Below, in pieces: positions 60,118 to 64,000 of a DNA stretch of 64,000 nucleotides. The number at the start of each line of letters is the position of its first letter. Within the stretch, counting starts at the first letter, position 1. The notes under the pieces were generated by a model. It saw nothing but the letters and a program-made list of their open reading frames with translations, did no database searches and had not been told where the DNA came from. The stretch is taken from assembly GCA_905250025.1 (NCBI GenBank), contig CAJNOJ010000361.1, positions 1 to 64,000 on the forward strand. Direction: 5' to 3'. The translations under genes were made by a program, and so were the position numbers. Origin of the DNA: Adineta ricciae. Taxonomy: Eukaryota > Rotifera > Eurotatoria > Adinetida > Adinetidae.

Positions 60118-60762
60118 CTATCAAACCCATGTGATCCATTTGTCAAACATTTTCTTCGAAACATCAGTGCGCATGTGATTACGTCACTCAAATTTGATCG
60201 AACTTCACCGAAATCTGACGCTGATCTCGAACTTTTGTCAAACTTTTCGCACGTTACTTCAATAACGTTTTCCGATCCATCCGAAAATCTTTGTACATTC
60301 AAAAACTATTCTCGATGGTTTTCGAGATTGAAACACCTTTCGCTTTATTTCAGCAAGCCAATCACATTCAGACAAGCCCACTGCGCAGAAATTTGTTCAC
60401 ACGGAGCAATCGATCTCACAAACGATGTAAATCAATTGCGAAGTCTCATGGCAGATGTAAAGACTAATATCGAAAAGTTCGTGTTTGATGTAGATTACCA
60501 ATCTGTTCTATTTGGGAACAAACGACCTGAATGTGTGCAAGGAAATTTTCTTACACCATTTTATCATATGTTGAAAATAATGCCTCGAATTTGATGTAAT
60601 CAGTTCAATATCGAAGAATTTTTACGTGATGATCTATGGCGACGGGCACACAAGCAGAAGCCTGTTTTGAGAAGAATAATTATACAAATTAAAAGAGATT
60701 CGTTTTCACATGAACGAGCCTTAATCAATAAAGGTGTGGAACTTCAAACGATATTACGTTAA
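60118..60762 (+). pseudogene. LRR/F-box-like family remnant with frameshift
   Basis: One frame runs from 60118 (LSNPCDPFVKHFLRNISAHV) through SRWFSRLKHLSLYF to a TGA near 60594; a shifted frame continues at once with FNIEEFLRDDLWRRA to a TAA at 60762. The leucine-rich spacing recalls the F-box/LRR-like families common in rotifers (inference). The 5' end, including any F-box, is missing. Confidence 0.5.
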
Positions 60763-61104
60763 AAAACACGCAACAAGTGAGTTTGGAATAAAATTCTTTT
60801 AAATATTCTGTTTCTTTTTCATGAAATAACCTGGAGACTATTGAAATAAGTATAGAAGAAAAAGTTATCTTTATGCCAGAAATCAATTGATTTGGATTTT
60901 GCCCTTCAATACGTTTCTATCAGACAGACCTCATAAAATATATTTTCGATGAAAACAGCCTTCTTTCGCCGATACCCATTCCTTTAAAGCTACCTTGTGA
61001 TTAAATCCCTATAAGAATGGCAAGTAGAGACCGCACTTGCTTTATGAGATTACGGAATATTCAAATCGTTTTTTTGATAGAAAAAGACTTGAAGGTATTT
61101 TGCA
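60763..61104. other. Intergenic
   Basis: Nothing seen beyond the promoter region of the next gene. Confidence 0.4.
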
Positions 61105-61768
61105 ATGCTTCTTGCAATCCTACTCAAATGTTGCATCATCTTTCTGATAATAAATCCAAGCTTAACTGACAATCCTGATCGATTTGAATTCGAAGATTGT
61201 GGCTCATCAGGAGTTATTATCCATGAAATTGATATGACACCAAGACCATTTATTTATCCTGGTGTTATCAGCGCAAAACTAAAAGCTACCGTGAAGCACT
61301 CTATATGTAAGTATTTTCGGTCGTAAAAATAGGCAAAGTTTTATTTTATCTTTCTTTTGAGCGTCTTTCGATGTGAATATGAATATCGTGCGTACTATCA
61401 ACGGAATCCAGTTACCAATTAAGTGCTTTATTTTCGATGGCGCTAATGTTGGATCTTGCAGATATTCTAGTGACAAAGTATGTGATCATATGAATTTTTG
61501 GACTCTAAATGTGACACAATCATTCGTGCATCTGGTACCTATGATGAAAATATTTAGTCTCATTGTCAAATGCCCAGAAAATACCATATCAGAGCAATAC
61601 GTTGATATTAATAACTATCAATTCGAAATACCTGATATTTCAAAATATTTCTCCTTTCTGGCTTCTGGGATATTCAACACTACCATAATAGTAAATAGTC
61701 CTAATGATCCATTTGGGCAACCTTTCTTTTGCGGAAAATTCAAATACGTTTTGAAACCTCGACAATAG
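61105..61768 (+). CDS. Secreted GM2-activator-like ML-domain lipid-binding protein, 202 residues
   Basis: Exons 61105-61306 and 61362-61768 join in phase 1 (55-base intron GTAAGTA..CTTTTGAG). A signal peptide (MLLAILLKCCIIFLIINPSL) is followed by FEFEDCGSSG and a beta-sandwich pattern: KLKATVKHS, then IKCFIFDGANVGSCRYSSDKVC, then VKCPENT and FFCGKFKYVLKP at the end. Cysteine placement and strand order fit the GM2-activator branch of ML proteins, which lift single lipids from membranes in lysosomes or extracellularly. The length is slightly above the family norm of about 190. Confidence 0.7.
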
Positions 61769-62426
61769 TGTAAAAGAATTTGGAATTGTAACGGATAATG
61801 AAATAAAAATTTCAGTTTAACTGAACTATGAGAAACTTCACAGAACACTATTGTTCATCGATTGAACATCAGATAAAGTCGAGTATCAATTGATGGTCGC
61901 TATAGCTCGGAGTGAGTTAACAAACAATGTGTAAATTAAATGGTTTTATCTTTCGATAGTAATCGATGAAACCGTGTAAATCAACAGGTCAAAATGTACA
62001 CTTTGGCTGTATGGCAAAACATGTTGTCTAGCGTCGATGATGTTTACTAGAAACTGGTGAAGAACCAGAGATCGACAAACAAAGAAGTTTTCAATCGGAA
62101 AAGTTCCTTTTATCAGTACGAATTCGTTCGCACGATTTTATATGGATTGAAAACACTAATTATGAAATAATTCGAGCTCATTCTATAGCTACGTCATGTT
62201 AAACGCTATTGAGAGCTGCAAAAATAATTCTTTATAAGTAACGTTCCTTTTTCATAAACATTGCCATGAAAACAGAAAGGAAAATATAGTCAGGTGAGAA
62301 TGACTCATCGATGATACATTAACATATCAGTTCACGTGCAGAAAGAAAAAACCCAGTGTGCTCTTATAAAAATGCTTCCACAGAGAAAGAAAAGCGTTCT
62401 TGATTTAATTTGTTACGAACAAATCT
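61769..62426. other. Intergenic
   Basis: No gene seen. Confidence 0.4.
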
Positions 62427-64000
62427 ATGACAACAGCATCGAATTTAGCTGCAAGCAACAATTCAAAGTTAGAGACTTATGTCAAATGTGGTATCTGCTT
62501 GGATTTTTATGATGATCCTCGTTTGCTTCCATGTTCGCACACGTTCTGTTACAAATGTATCGAGAAACTATGTGGAGACGGCATGGGACAATGTCCAATG
62601 AGAGATAATTCACTTATATTTAAACATACAATCCACCAATTGCCGATAAATCGTGTAGCAAAGGATCTGGTCGAATCTATTCAAAAATCTTTCACATCAC
62701 AATCGAAATGCGAGCAATGCAAACAAAGTTCCTCTGAATTTCACTGTGAAACTTGTTCCAAGCACTATTGTACAATATGTTTGAGACGCGAGCATGATTT
62801 AAATGAATTCAAATCTCATGCCATTGATTTCATCGTGAATGCAAACCCCAATCATTGCTGCGCAGAACATACCGAAGAAAAACTCAAATATTGGTGTCAA
62901 ATTTGCGAAAAAGTGGTTTGCAGTGACTGTTTACTATTTCAACATCAACATCACTCATTCGTCCAGCTAATTCAGTTAAAAGACAAAATTCAAACGAATC
63001 TTCAATCATCTATTCAACAGTTAACTTCTATGAAAAATAGGATCGAGCAACTGAGTACGAATGCATCAAAAGATCTACAGAGACACTATCAAACACATGT
63101 GGAAGCAAAAAGTTACATTGAACGAACATTTGATGATTTACAAGCACAACTAGAACAACGAAAAAGTCAATTAATTAATCAACTTACTTTGAAAGATACT
63201 GAGCAGCAACAACTGATCAAAGAGAACAAAGATCATCTTGGACAATTTCTCAAAACTCTGTACATGAGAGAATTATTCATCAAACAATTGCTCAAATGTG
63301 AAGACATTAATCATTTAGTTGAGATGAATACTGATAGTATTAACTATAGTCAACTAATTGAAGGACAATACGAAGAATTCCTTCAAGGACACACTTTCGA
63401 TCTTCAGGATTTTCTCGTTGGAAACGCTTTAAATGACTTACAAACGCAAATTAAAAGTTTTGGAGAGATTACAACGAACACATTTGTAAATGATGGGAAT
63501 CGTATTCGTCAATTGACAAATCTATCTCAACTATCAGGCCTAGAAAAGCCACTACAACTTAATGGAACGTATGCGTATGGATATCGATTTGATCTGAAAG
63601 CTGCATTTAAGCTCAACACATTGCGGATCAAAGCAAAACTGCATAACTGTAAATTAACAATCTTCATCATTGATCATCACGATATTCTTCGTGAACAGAA
63701 AGATTTCAGTCCACCTCCTTATTATAGTGGTTCGATCCGAATGAATTGGATTAACATTCCAATGCATTGCCAAATTGAACATAATTATGGTTTATTTTTA
63801 TGGGTGAGATCAAATGGAAATCAGATTCCTTTCATCGCTTACAAAGATTCTAATCATAATTTGCGTCGAATTAATGAACAAATATCTGTAAGAAGTAAAC
63901 GTGCTCAAATTGCGGATCCAGTAGAAAGTCTGAAACTAAGTTCGAAGATGAATGTTCTTTATGACGGTCTGTGCAGTACCGAGAATGATAAAGAAGTCTC
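62427..64000 (+). CDS. TRIM-type RING/B-box/coiled-coil protein (3' end beyond window)
   Basis: An open frame from the ATG at 62427 to the window end, at least 524 residues, with no intron seen. Residues 21-59 form a RING: CGIC, then CSHTFCYKC, then QCPMR, in which the eighth ligand expected as Cys is Arg59. Two B-box-like modules follow (CEQC...CETC..HYCTIC; CCAEHTEEKLKYWCQICEKVVCSDC...HQHH), then a long coiled coil from about residue 190 to 280. The C-terminal part is not recognised. TRIM proteins are usually E3 ubiquitin ligases; the missing ligand may weaken zinc binding. Confidence 0.8.
   Translation, partial: MTTASNLAASNNSKLETYVKCGICLDFYDDPRLLPCSHTFCYKCIEKLCGDGMGQCPMRDNSLIFKHTIHQLPINRVAKDLVESIQKSFTSQSKCEQCKQSSSEFHCETCSKHYCTICLRREHDLNEFKSHAIDFIVNANPNHCCAEHTEEKLKYWCQICEKVVCSDCLLFQHQHHSFVQLIQLKDKIQTNLQSSIQQLTSMKNRIEQLSTNASKDLQRHYQTHVEAKSYIERTFDDLQAQLEQRKSQLINQLTLKDTEQQQLIKENKDHLGQFLKTLYMRELFIKQLLKCEDINHLVEMNTDSINYSQLIEGQYEEFLQGHTFDLQDFLVGNALNDLQTQIKSFGEITTNTFVNDGNRIRQLTNLSQLSGLEKPLQLNGTYAYGYRFDLKAAFKLNTLRIKAKLHNCKLTIFIIDHHDILREQKDFSPPPYYSGSIRMNWINIPMHCQIEHNYGLFLWVRSNGNQIPFIAYKDSNHNLRRINEQISVRSKRAQIADPVESLKLSSKMNVLYDGLCSTENDKEV

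Overview
The window reads as nuclear DNA of a small invertebrate, most likely a bdelloid rotifer. Three things point that way: AT-rich sequence with many introns of only 48-63 bases (GT..AG, splice phases preserved), G-rich telomere-like repeats of the TGTGGG/TGAGGG type lying inside the sequence, and long segments present as two slightly diverged copies with the same gene order and exon structure. No database search was possible, so the taxon is an inference. No tRNA, rRNA or CRISPR was seen.

Layout. 1-7450: two tandem paralogues of a multi-exon P-loop GTPase (the first cut by the window edge), separated by a decayed retroelement fragment, telomere-like repeats around a palindromic element and a serine beta-lactamase-like fragment; then a single-exon flavoprotein (PPCDC/HAL3-like). 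8162-12209: one gene of three tandem transmembrane units joined at phase-1 introns. 12837-25592 (block A): Gly/Arg-rich small protein, decayed minus-strand gene, type II membrane NHL-repeat protein, secreted EGF/LamG-like protein, TIL-type inhibitor, DGAT2-family acyltransferase, ubiquitin-like small protein, secreted 172-residue protein, and the 3' end of a membrane mucin gene encoded by an 18-base minisatellite. 25593-25632 is a run of N. 25633-48687: a second, allele-like version of the same stretch (GTPase 3' end, block B, intact mucin gene, ubiquitin-like gene, aldo/keto reductase, 5' half of a 7TM receptor), ending at a single N. 48689-57828: the rest of the first version (mucin 5' part, ubiquitin-like, aldo/keto reductase, complete 7TM receptor). 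57829-64000: two pseudogenes, a GM2-activator-like lipid-binding protein and a TRIM-type RING/B-box gene running off the end.

The main structural reading is that the two versions are not a simple tandem array. Haplotype 1 is 1-25592 plus 48689-64000, and haplotype 2 (25633-48687) sits exactly in the gap inside haplotype 1's mucin minisatellite, splitting that gene in two. This is best explained by an alternative-allele contig placed in an assembly gap, though a real nested rearrangement cannot be excluded. Haplotype 2 also lacks about 5.9 kb (flavoprotein and triple-unit membrane gene), replaced by a 126-base filler carrying a telomere-like motif.

Functionally the region is rich in surface and secreted proteins: two type II proteins with threonine-rich stalks, EGF/LamG, TIL, ML-domain and multi-unit membrane proteins. 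Two enzymes (flavoprotein, aldo/keto reductase) and a beta-lactamase-like fragment are candidates for foreign origin.
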